Assembly (NCBI GenBank): GCA_040880285.1
Contig: JBBDIT010000038.1
Location: forward strand, 1 to 26,799
From: JANQJA01 sp040880285
GTDB taxonomy: Bacteria; Pseudomonadota; Gammaproteobacteria; Pseudomonadales; Azotimanducaceae
DNA length: 26,799 nt
Direction: 5' to 3'
In this document: one piece after another, positions 1-6,967 of the stretch
How positions within the stretch are numbered: position 1 is the first letter of the stretch
Layout: the number at the start of each line of letters is the position of its first letter
The notes under the pieces: generated by a model
What the model was told of the DNA's origin: nothing
The model's database searches: none
Seen by the model: the letters and a program-made list of their open reading frames with translations, nothing else
Position numbers and translations under genes: made by a program

Positions 1-1
1 C

Positions 2-88
2 GCGCTTGAAGCCTTGTCCCGACAATTAAAGTCCGGGCATAACGTCAATGCACACATAGCACAAGTGGGTGAAACCAGAACACTGTAA
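2..88 (+). CDS. Possible C-terminal end of an unidentified gene cut by the window edge
   Basis: The second forward frame is open from the window edge to a TAA at 86-88, giving 28 residues that end in GETRTL. The other two forward frames hit stops within the first 35 bases. If real, this gene runs convergently toward the monooxygenase gene, whose stop lies 25 bases further on. The stretch is too short to recognise a family, and an open frame of this size can occur by chance, so this is only a candidate partial gene. Otherwise positions 1-112 show nothing I can name. Confidence 0.25.
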   Translation, partial: ALEALSRQLKSGHNVNAHIAQVGETRTL

Positions 89-112
89 CAGGTTGTTCCG
101 GACGAATTCGAC

Positions 113-1750
113 TCAGGCCTGCAGTTCAAATCCTTCGTAGTCATTGGCCGCTATCTCGTCACATTTATTGCGATAGCGGCCGACACCGCCGACATAGGGC
201 ATGAAGATTCGCGGCTTGCCAGGAATGTTGGCGCCCAGGTACCACGAATTACAGGACGGCGCCGTGAGCATGGTACCATCAGCCACCTTGTTGACATGCG
301 CAACCCAACGATCCTCCGCCGTGGCAGTCGCTTCAATGGAACGGAGTTGGCGTTCATCCATATGGGAAATACAATCGGCAATCCAGTCCACGTGTTGTTC
401 GATGGACACCATCATATTGCTAAGCACCGACGGACTTCCGGGACCCGTAATAGTGAACAGGTTGGGAAAACCATGAATCTGTAATCCCAGATAACTCCTC
501 GGCCCGGCTTCCCATTTTTCACGCAGGCTATGACCACCCCGGCCCCTGATATCAACTCGGAGCAGGGCTCCGGTCATGGCATCAAACCCGGTGGCATACA
601 CCAGATGGTCAAACTCAAAGGAGCCCTGGGCCGTCTCAACGCCATTTTTAGTGATACGTTCAATGCCACCACGCCTCAAGTCTACCAGCGTGACATTGTC
701 TCGATTAAAGGTTTCATAGTAATCCGAATCAATGACCGGTCGCTTGCAACCAATAGGATAACCACGCGGCATAAGTCCCTCGGCGGTAACCGGGTCTTTG
801 ACGATCCGACTGACCTGTTCCCGGTACATCTGACAAGCCAATTCATTCGCAGCCAGGTCCATACCGATATCGACATACTGCCTGACTGCTGCAAATCCAT
901 GCTGGTCCAGTGCGGCCATTCGTTCTTCTTCCGTGGTATCGAGAATAGTGGCCGTTGGCATGGCCATGTCGGCGCCACCAAACCCGAATCCGTAGCCGAC
1001 AATACCGGCTTGCGATTGGCGCTGCGTCTGCCGGATTTCAGGATAGTTGGCCCTGGCTTTCTCAAGAAATTCTCGCGACAGCGGTCGATTGTTGGCAGGC
1101 ATGGTGTAGTTAGGCGTGCGCTGGAACACAGTGACGTGCTGCGCCTGCCTCGCAATTTCCGGAATCGCCTGGATACCTGACGAACCTGTACCGATTATGC
1201 CGACGGTTTTAAAGGAAAAATCGACACCATTGTGGGGCCACTTGCCGGTGTGGTAGACCGGTCCATCAAAGTCGTGAGCGCCCTTAATTTCTGGTGTATT
1301 GGGTACTGACAGACAACCGGTCGCCATGATGCAAAAACGAGCGTCATACACGGCGCCTGATTCTGTGGTGACGCGATAACGATGGGACGCATCGTCAAAG
1401 TGGGCGGAGACAACCCGTGTGTCGAATTGAATGTCATCCCGCAAGTGGAACTTATCGGCCACATGGCGCGCATAGTCGAGAATTTCAGGTTGCGCCGCCA
1501 TTACTTCGGTCCAATCCCATTCCTGCTGAAGTTCATCGGAGAAGCTATAGGAATATTCCATACTGGGCACATCACATCGCGCACCAGGGTAACGATTCCA
1601 GTACCAGGTACCACCAACGTCCTTGCCGGCTTCGAGCACACGGACACCAAGGCCGAGTGCACGCAATCGATACAACATATACATGCCGGAGAAACCGGCG
1701 CCGACGATGATGGCATCGAGTTCGGTCACTGTGGAATCACTACTGCTCAC
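113..1750 (-). CDS. Flavin-containing Baeyer-Villiger monooxygenase (cyclohexanone monooxygenase type)
   Basis: This 545-residue protein should be a cytoplasmic FAD- and NADPH-dependent type I Baeyer-Villiger monooxygenase, inserting oxygen next to a ketone to give an ester or lactone. It shows an N-terminal FAD Rossmann motif GAGFSG (residues 17-22), the conserved GGTWYWNRYPG block (46-56), the type I fingerprint FDGPVYHTGKWP (161-172), a second nucleotide-binding motif GTGSSG (188-193) and a late YATGFD motif. Its length matches the cyclohexanone/phenylacetone monooxygenase group. I chose the GTG at 1750 because AGGAG lies 5-9 bases before it; an upstream ATG at 1801 would add 17 poorly conserved residues buried in the peptidase gene. 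The start overlaps the peptidase stop by 11 bases, suggesting translational coupling. The substrate cannot be told from sequence. Confidence 0.93.
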   Translation of the reverse strand: MSSSDSTVTELDAIIVGAGFSGMYMLYRLRALGLGVRVLEAGKDVGGTWYWNRYPGARCDVPSMEYSYSFSDELQQEWDWTEVMAAQPEILDYARHVADKFHLRDDIQFDTRVVSAHFDDASHRYRVTTESGAVYDARFCIMATGCLSVPNTPEIKGAHDFDGPVYHTGKWPHNGVDFSFKTVGIIGTGSSGIQAIPEIARQAQHVTVFQRTPNYTMPANNRPLSREFLEKARANYPEIRQTQRQSQAGIVGYGFGFGGADMAMPTATILDTTEEERMAALDQHGFAAVRQYVDIGMDLAANELACQMYREQVSRIVKDPVTAEGLMPRGYPIGCKRPVIDSDYYETFNRDNVTLVDLRRGGIERITKNGVETAQGSFEFDHLVYATGFDAMTGALLRVDIRGRGGHSLREKWEAGPRSYLGLQIHGFPNLFTITGPGSPSVLSNMMVSIEQHVDWIADCISHMDERQLRSIEATATAEDRWVAHVNKVADGTMLTAPSCNSWYLGANIPGKPRIFMPYVGGVGRYRNKCDEIAANDYEGFELQA

Positions 1751-3599
1751 TATCCTGCTCCTCTTTGCGATAACGTGCGAACCAGGCAAGGATATTGTCA
1801 ACCTTGGCGATCAGCCGTGACGGACGCCCTGCAATGCCATGGGGTGAGTCCGGCACCCTGACCATCACCGTATCGATACCGCGTAGCTTCAGTGCCTGGT
1901 AATATTGTTCGGTTTCCGAGATAGGGGTTCGACGATCTGACTCACCGGTTAGTAACATGGTTGGTGTCGTAACATTGCCCACCAGCGACAGGGGTGATCG
2001 CTTCCAGTAGTGCTCGAGATGATCCCAGGGCATTCCCGGGAACTGGTGATAGATTTGTCCGACAGAAGAATCGGCAGTCAGTGTTTTACTCACCCAGTTG
2101 ATGACCGGCTTGGCTGCCACCGCCGCATTGAACCGGTCCGTCAAACCGATGGCGTAGGCTGTACTGATGCCGCCAGCGGAACCGCCAGTAATAAACAGGT
2201 TTTCCGGATCGATAAATCCTTTTGCAATCATGGCATCGACGCCGGACATATGGTCTGCAAAGTCCTCTTCACTGGCGTACTTGTACTGCAATAGTAGTGC
2301 AAAGTCTTCGCCATAGGATGTACTACCACGATGGTTGTCGTAAAAGACGACATAGCCCTCGGCTGCCATCAACTGCAGCTCGGCTGAAAAGTAGGGTCCG
2401 TATGCGGAGTGCGGACCACCATGAATTTCGAGAATCAGTGGATAGGATTTTCCAGGATCAAATTCTGGAGGCGTGACATACCAACCCTGGATCTCAATGC
2501 CATCAAACGANNNNNNNNNNNNNNNNNNNNNNNNNNNNNNNNNNNNNNNNNNNNNNNNNNNNNNNNNNNNNNNNNNNNNNNNNNNNNNNNNNNNNNNNNN
2601 NNNNNNNNNNTCACTGACCGATGCATCCAGATTCCCGGTCAATAACTGCCATTGACCAGGTGAACCTGGCCTCTCGGCATCCATCACCGAAAGGCGACTA
2701 TTTGTATAAGCAAGTGGTCGCCGCTTTTCTACCGTAAACGCAATTCGTTTGCCATCCGGTGAATAAACGGGATTTCTCTCTGCACCCGGCTCACTGGTAA
2801 CGGCGGTCAGTTTGGCAGTTTCGATATCGACCTTGAAAAGGTCGGCCTCGTCGGATTCGAGTTCCCAGTCGTCATGCCGATTGGCAGAAAATAGAATATG
2901 GCTACTGTCCGGCGCCCATGACAAGGGGCCATCGTGGTTGAAATTACCCCGCGTCAATTGCCTGGGTGTGCCGCCGTCCGAGGGCACGATAAATACATGG
3001 CGGTAGGAAGGTTCAACAATTCCGCGACCATCAAACTGATAACGCACCGAATCAATTACCCGCACCGGCGCGGACCATTTGGCGCCTTCAGGTTTCGCTC
3101 TCGGTTTCGCAATCGGTTTTGTCGCTGCGGGCACGTTCATGGTAAACGCCAGCCAGTGGCCGTCCGGCGACCAGCCCAGCGATCCCGGAGCATCGCGCAC
3201 GTTAGTCACGAGAGCCGTTTGGCCCGTGTCCATCCAACGTACATAAATCTGCGTACTACCACCCTCGTTCGACAGAAACGCAATTCGATCGCCCGTCGGG
3301 GACCACCTGGGTGAGTCGTATCTTGTGGTGCCCGAATAAAGGGGCCTGTGACTGTCGCCCTCGATTCCAACCTGCCACAGGTTGGCACGAGTAGTATCAG
3401 TCATGATGTCATTGGCACGTCGTACGTAGATCACACTCCGGCCGTCCGGTGCCACCTGTGGATCATCAGCGTACTCAAGCTCGAACACATCCAGGGCAGA
3501 GAAGCGATGACTCGAATCCGAATCAGGTCCCGACGCAAAACTGTGCAGTGCGGCGAGGGGCATACCAAGCCACATCAATAGGATAAAACAGGATTTCAT
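1740..3599 (-). CDS. Secreted S9 family (prolyl oligopeptidase/DPP-type) serine peptidase, interrupted by a scaffold gap
   Basis: The protein begins with a signal peptide (hydrophobic residues 5-19, likely cut near FASG), so it is probably periplasmic. The N-terminal half has WD40-like/PD40 propeller repeats, visible as repeated WSPTGDRIAF, WSPDGHWLAF and YSPDGKRIAF segments. The C-terminal half is an alpha/beta hydrolase with the HGGP oxyanion segment, nucleophile motif GGSAGG, an acid in GESDRRTP and a histidine in DSPHG. This is the family S9 layout of dipeptidyl-peptidase and acylaminoacyl-peptidase enzymes that cleave short peptides, often after proline. The 100 N at 2511-2610 removes the end of the propeller; by comparison with the usual family length of about 650-700 residues perhaps 100 residues are missing. 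Both halves stay in one frame across the 100 N, but that may be chance. The gene overlaps the downstream monooxygenase start by 11 bases. Confidence 0.92.
   Translation of the reverse strand: MKSCFILLMWLGMPLAALHSFASGPDSDSSHRFSALDVFELEYADDPQVAPDGRSVIYVRRANDIMTDTTRANLWQVGIEGDSHRPLYSGTTRYDSPRWSPTGDRIAFLSNEGGSTQIYVRWMDTGQTALVTNVRDAPGSLGWSPDGHWLAFTMNVPAATKPIAKPRAKPEGAKWSAPVRVIDSVRYQFDGRGIVEPSYRHVFIVPSDGGTPRQLTRGNFNHDGPLSWAPDSSHILFSANRHDDWELESDEADLFKVDIETAKLTAVTSEPGAERNPVYSPDGKRIAFTVEKRRPLAYTNSRLSVMDAERPGSPGQWQLLTGNLDASVSXXXXXXXXXXXXXXXXXXXXXXXXXXXXXXXXXXSFDGIEIQGWYVTPPEFDPGKSYPLILEIHGGPHSAYGPYFSAELQLMAAEGYVVFYDNHRGSTSYGEDFALLLQYKYASEEDFADHMSGVDAMIAKGFIDPENLFITGGSAGGISTAYAIGLTDRFNAAVAAKPVINWVSKTLTADSSVGQIYHQFPGMPWDHLEHYWKRSPLSLVGNVTTPTMLLTGESDRRTPISETEQYYQALKLRGIDTVMVRVPDSPHGIAGRPSRLIAKVDNILAWFARYRKEEQDSEQ
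2511..2610. other. Scaffold gap of 100 N inside the S9 peptidase gene
   Basis: Exactly 100 N, the conventional placeholder for a gap of unknown size. It falls at the boundary between the beta-propeller and the hydrolase domain. If the gene is intact, the true gap length must leave remainder 1 on division by 3. Confidence 0.97.
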
Positions 3600-3670
3600 T
3601 CGAGGGCTCTTGTTCGGCTACTAATTCAGCCCTAACCATACTATCTCAGCAGGCGTGACGCCACGCCAGG

Positions 3671-4111
3671 CTAATCGAGGCTAACGCGTCGAGCCTCGAA
3701 ATCAGTTTCAGGAACATCATAATCAAGCCCGGCAACGATCCTGTTCAATTCCACCTGCTCCGGGCTCAATACCACTGCGGGACCTTTATCTTCCTTGATA
3801 CCGGCTTTTGCCCTGGCACGTGCGATATATTCTTTCGTGGCGGCATCCACCAATTCTTTCATTGCCATAAAAGCCTTTTCAACCTCGGCCGGTTTGCGAA
3901 CCCAGGTTTCCACATAGAGCCCCACCTTCGGGTCAATCTTGGCCTTATATTCACGCTTACCGCCCAGGGCATTGAAGTCGTCACACCACTCTTTGGGTGC
4001 TTCGTGGGTCAGTTTGAATATGAGGTCGATGTAGGGTGAACTCAGAATCTTTGGCGGTCTCATCTCATCGATACCGCAAATCTTGATGTCGCTAATGCCT
4101 TCCATACCCAT
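3671..4111 (-). CDS. Hypothetical protein, 146 residues
   Basis: I do not recognise this family. The protein looks soluble, with no signal peptide or membrane segment. A mixed N-terminal half contains two cysteines (residues 12 and 43) and the segment IDPKVGLYVETWV (59-71). It is followed by a strongly helical, Lys/Ala/Glu-rich stretch (about 75-105) and a Pro-containing acidic tail. AGAAGAG directly precedes the first ATG, so the in-frame ATG two codons later (4105) has better Shine-Dalgarno spacing and may be the real start. The gene follows the PRPP-synthetase-like gene on the same strand after 90 AT-rich bases that could carry its own promoter, and precedes the S9 peptidase by 71 bases. 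Normal codon use and clean spacing support a real gene; no function is proposed. Confidence 0.75.
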   Translation of the reverse strand: MGMEGISDIKICGIDEMRPPKILSSPYIDLIFKLTHEAPKEWCDDFNALGGKREYKAKIDPKVGLYVETWVRKPAEVEKAFMAMKELVDAATKEYIARARAKAGIKEDKGPAVVLSPEQVELNRIVAGLDYDVPETDFEARRVSLD

Positions 4112-4168
4112 CTCTTCTACCTTGCTTCGATGCCGTGCAGCTTACGCCCCTGACCTTAATTAACAAGT

Positions 4169-4191
4169 AATATTAGCAAGGAATATTAGCA
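4169..4191. repeat. Short tandem direct repeat upstream of the hypothetical gene
   Basis: AATATTAGCA occurs twice, at 4169-4178 and 4182-4191, with a 13-base period. A weaker third copy-like segment lies at the left, around 4157-4166. The block is AT-rich and sits between the stop of the PRPP-synthetase-like gene (4202) and the start of the hypothetical gene (4111). On the minus strand it offers weak -10-like hexamers (TATTAC, TAATAT). It may be a regulator-binding or promoter region for the hypothetical gene, or simply AT-rich spacer. Confidence 0.45.
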
Positions 4192-4201
4192 GTAAAGCGT
4201 G

Positions 4202-5422
4202 TCAGTCATCCGCAACGCGCTTGAGTTCCTGCAACTCATCGTTCGACCAGATTTTACGCCGGAAACGCGGGTTCTTGGAGGACATATCGATGTTATAGAG
4301 GGAGTCAGAAAGGAGAACGGGGAGCCCAAGGATTTCGCACAGGTTTCGCGCTAACCATTTTTCAATTTTGAGGACAACCATTTTTCGCCGCAGCCTACCC
4401 TGCACATCCCGGTTCAGTACCGTTGGTAAGGTGTTGAGCGTCAGGATTTCATCGATGGCAGTATTGGCCATCTTTTCCCGGCCCTCATCGCTGGCATAAA
4501 AGTGAGAGACGGCAAATACCAGCTTACCAGGCCGGATTTGTTTCAAAAACTGGCAGGATTTGACCACCGTGGAACCGGTCCTGACCATATCGTCGAACAG
4601 CACCACATCATGACCGTGGATCTCATCGAACGTCGACTCACTCTGTGCGTGCAGTTTAATGTCGACCTGACGCTCTCCGGTTCTTTCCTTGTCCAGCAGG
4701 ATGAACCTGGCTTTGGGCAGTTCAAGTCGTTTATACATCTCCTTGACGAAATCCCGGGCACCCTGGTCCGGGGCACACAAGGCCAGCCCTTCCCCTTGCG
4801 GCCCGTAATTTACGATATCCGAGTTTTTCAGGTAATCGACGTAAATCTCGTAGGGAATCAGGTTGTGAAACCGATTGTCAAAGACGTCGGAAAACATCTT
4901 TTGTACCGAATAGGAGTGGTTATGTACCGTCAAGACCCGGTCCACTCCCGCAAGTTTGAGCATCTCGGCATACAGGCGCGCCGTAAAGGGCTGGCCGTCG
5001 AATTTTTTCAGATCCTCCTCGTCCCGCGGGCCAGTGGTCTCACCGAGTTCACTCCTCGGCCCACGGTCCTGGGCACTGTAGAAAAGGTCAGGCTCGACCA
5101 GCATGACCTCGGTAGCACCATTCTCCTTGGCTGCTCGAGCAATCAACAGCGTCCGCATGGCAAGGTTCTGGCGACTCACATAACCATTGGCAGTGCTGAC
5201 AATCACGACCGTTTTGCCTGCCAGCTTGTTACCAATGCGGCCGTAGTCATTTTCGTCGGAAATAAAGCGAGGGCAGAATTCGGAGTTTGCGAACGTCTTG
5301 ATACTGATCAGGTCAGCAATATCCTCTGTCTGGCCGACACCATAGGCAAGATCAATCGCGAATGGATCATCCGAGAAGTTGCCAACGATTAGTACTTCAG
5401 ATCGTTTCGATTGCTCGTTCAC
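4202..5422 (-). CDS. Atypical ribose-phosphate pyrophosphokinase-like protein (PRPP synthetase family)
   Basis: The 406 residues follow the PRPP synthetase fold, whose members transfer pyrophosphate from ATP to ribose 5-phosphate. Visible landmarks are YSAQDR (115-120, matching YARQDR of Prs), LTVHNH (164-169; His169 at the usual metal/catalytic His), APDQG (217-221, matching the SPD-GG segment), the flexible-loop pair Lys245/Arg247 in LDKER, and the PRPP loop FDDMVRTGST (276-285). It differs from housekeeping Prs (about 315 residues) by an insertion of about 20 residues at 124-143 and a C-terminal extension of about 60-80 residues ending in a charged tail. The active site looks intact, so activity is plausible, but it may serve a specialised role or another sugar phosphate. 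The start is GTG at 5422 with AGGAA eight bases upstream. Confidence 0.85.
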   Translation of the reverse strand: MNEQSKRSEVLIVGNFSDDPFAIDLAYGVGQTEDIADLISIKTFANSEFCPRFISDENDYGRIGNKLAGKTVVIVSTANGYVSRQNLAMRTLLIARAAKENGATEVMLVEPDLFYSAQDRGPRSELGETTGPRDEEDLKKFDGQPFTARLYAEMLKLAGVDRVLTVHNHSYSVQKMFSDVFDNRFHNLIPYEIYVDYLKNSDIVNYGPQGEGLALCAPDQGARDFVKEMYKRLELPKARFILLDKERTGERQVDIKLHAQSESTFDEIHGHDVVLFDDMVRTGSTVVKSCQFLKQIRPGKLVFAVSHFYASDEGREKMANTAIDEILTLNTLPTVLNRDVQGRLRRKMVVLKIEKWLARNLCEILGLPVLLSDSLYNIDMSSKNPRFRRKIWSNDELQELKRVADD

Positions 5423-5467
5423 AAAGCATGTTCCTGGCGCATTCCCGGACCCAGAAGCGGTGCGACA

Positions 5468-5496
5468 AATAAACCATCTTTGGCTTCAATTGGCAA
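5468..5496 (-). promoter_or_regulatory. Candidate sigma-70 promoter for the PRPP-synthetase-like gene
   Basis: On the minus strand TTGCCA (5491-5496, 5 of 6 to consensus) and TTTATT (5468-5473, 4 of 6) are separated by 17 bases, starting 3 bases from the -35 box to the end of hemN. Predicted transcription would begin near 5461, leaving about 38 untranslated bases before the GTG start. Confidence 0.4.
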
Positions 5497-5498
5497 CG

Positions 5499-6869
5499 TC
5501 AAATCGCTTTTGAATAGCTCTGGGCCTGTAAAGTCGGATTCAGGTGCCGGTCAAATGCCATGCAGATATTACGGATGAGGAGCCTGCCAACGGGATTCAC
5601 CCGGATCGCCTCATCATCGATTATAAGCAGTTGGTCTGACTCCATTGCCCGCAACCGGGCCAGTTCCTCGCTGAAGTATTCCGTAAAGACGATGCCATAG
5701 CGGTTTTCTATATCCGCGTATTGCAGTTCGAACTGACAGATGAGTGCCATGATCACGGCCTTGCGAATCAAGTCATCTTCATCAATCAGGATGCCTCGCT
5801 CTATAGGTAGCTCGTCACGCGACAGTGCCTGTTCATAGGCTTCCATTGACTTGGTATTCTGGCTATAGCAGTTGCCCACCTGACTGATCGATGTAATCCC
5901 CATGGCTACCATGTCGCAATCGGCGAAGGTTGAATAACCCTGGAAATTGCGGTGCAAAGTGCCCGCTACCTGGGCGATTGCAAGTTCATCAGTGGGTTTG
6001 GCGAAGTGATCCATGCCGATATAGACATACCCGGCATCGGTCAACATTTCGATACAGGCTTTCAGGATCAACAGTTTCTGGTCGGCACTGGGCAAGTCGA
6101 CGACGTTGATGCGTTGTTGTGGGGTGAATCGATCCGGCAAGTGTGCATAGTTATAGATAGAGATCCGATCCGGCGAGAGTTCAATCACCTGCCTGAGGGT
6201 ATTGGCGATGGTGGCAAGCGTCTGGTGCGGCAGTCCATAGATCAAATCGACGCTGACGGAACGAAAATCCGCTGCCCGCGCGGCATCGATGACTTCTTTG
6301 GTAGATTCATAAGACTGGACGCGATTGACGGCCTTCTGCACTTCCGGTTCAAAATCCTGGATACCGAGAGACAATCGGTTAAAGCCTGCTTGCCTGAGTT
6401 GGCCGACCCGTCTTGCATCCACCGTGCGTGGATCAATCTCAATCCCGTACTCACCCCCGGCATCGCTTACAAGATCAAATCGATTCCGGATAGTGTCCAT
6501 CAGGTCGAATATCTGGTCATCGTCGAGGAATGTCGGTGTCCCTCCGCCCCAATGCAACTGGGAAACGCTGCGGCCGATAAAATACCGGGCCTGCAAATCG
6601 ATCTCGCGTTTCAGGAACTCCAGGTATCGAACTCCTTTCTCCTTATCCCTGGTTACGATTTTGGAACAGGCGCAGTAATAACAGAGTTTGCTGCAAAACG
6701 GGATGTGGAAATAAAGTGACAGTGGTCGATCACTCCGGTCAGAGTCTTCGATCGCCTCTTCGTATTGGGCCTGATTGAAGTCTGAGAACTGCAGTGCAGT
6801 TGGGTAAGACGTATAACGCGGACCGTTCACGTTGTATCTTCTGATCAGATTCAGGTCTACCGAGGACAT
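5499..6869 (-). CDS. hemN: Oxygen-independent coproporphyrinogen III oxidase HemN
   Basis: This radical-SAM enzyme converts coproporphyrinogen III to protoporphyrinogen IX without oxygen, for anaerobic heme synthesis in the cytoplasm. From the ATG at 6869 it has 456 residues, almost the same as E. coli HemN (457). The N-terminal RYNVNGPRYTSYPTA segment is typical, as is the cluster CSKLCYYCAC (Cys59, 63, 66, 68), of which three bind the 4Fe-4S cluster. GGGTPT follows, and the C-terminal HemN domain is complete. A GTG four codons upstream (6881) has GAAG only two bases away and is the alternative start. The gene lies 98 bases after gltX in the same direction, behind a candidate FNR-type site, which fits the known anaerobic control of hemN in enterobacteria and pseudomonads. 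Confidence 0.96.
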   Translation of the reverse strand: MSSVDLNLIRRYNVNGPRYTSYPTALQFSDFNQAQYEEAIEDSDRSDRPLSLYFHIPFCSKLCYYCACSKIVTRDKEKGVRYLEFLKREIDLQARYFIGRSVSQLHWGGGTPTFLDDDQIFDLMDTIRNRFDLVSDAGGEYGIEIDPRTVDARRVGQLRQAGFNRLSLGIQDFEPEVQKAVNRVQSYESTKEVIDAARAADFRSVSVDLIYGLPHQTLATIANTLRQVIELSPDRISIYNYAHLPDRFTPQQRINVVDLPSADQKLLILKACIEMLTDAGYVYIGMDHFAKPTDELAIAQVAGTLHRNFQGYSTFADCDMVAMGITSISQVGNCYSQNTKSMEAYEQALSRDELPIERGILIDEDDLIRKAVIMALICQFELQYADIENRYGIVFTEYFSEELARLRAMESDQLLIIDDEAIRVNPVGRLLIRNICMAFDRHLNPTLQAQSYSKAI

Positions 6870-6900
6870 GGCGTAATCCACAACTTCAAGGTGAATCTGG

Positions 6901-6942
6901 AGTGTAGCCAGATGCCAGTAAAACAGCCTTGACGTGAGTCAA
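6901..6942 (-). promoter_or_regulatory. Candidate FNR/Anr-dependent class II promoter of hemN
   Basis: The palindrome TTGAC-N4-GTCAA at 6929-6942 matches the FNR/Anr consensus TTGAT-N4-ATCAA except for one symmetrical change in each half. On the minus strand it is followed after 22 bases by TACACT (6901-6906), a 4-of-6 match to the -10 box. That spacing places the palindrome at -41.5 from a start near 6894, the classic class II activator position, about 25 bases before the ATG. The same bases form the gltX terminator hairpin, so the regulatory reading is an inference. Confidence 0.5.
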
Positions 6943-6946
6943 GGCT
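6919..6946 (-). terminator. Candidate intrinsic terminator of gltX
   Basis: A perfect 9-base inverted repeat (arms AGCCTTGAC and GTCAAGGCT, four-base loop) at 6925-6946 lies 21 bases after the gltX stop and is followed on the minus strand by GTTTTA. The U-tract is short, so termination may be partial. The centre of the stem coincides with the FNR-like box of hemN. Confidence 0.6.
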
Positions 6947-6967
6947 TCTTACGAACCCCGCGTCCAG

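Noticed and set aside
530..1180. A 216-codon plus-strand frame
   Set aside because: It is antisense to the monooxygenase gene, which has strong family motifs.
3652..3667. A hairpin (arms GGCGTG and CACGCC) just after the hypothetical gene
   Set aside because: A six-base stem with no T-run on the minus strand is weak evidence for a terminator, so it was not listed as one.
4502..5392. A 296-codon open frame on the plus strand
   Set aside because: It is exactly antisense to the PRPP-synthetase-like gene, whose conserved motifs prove the minus-strand frame; the product resembles no family.
5952..6719. A 255-codon plus-strand open frame
   Set aside because: It lies wholly inside hemN on the opposite strand and has no recognisable motif.
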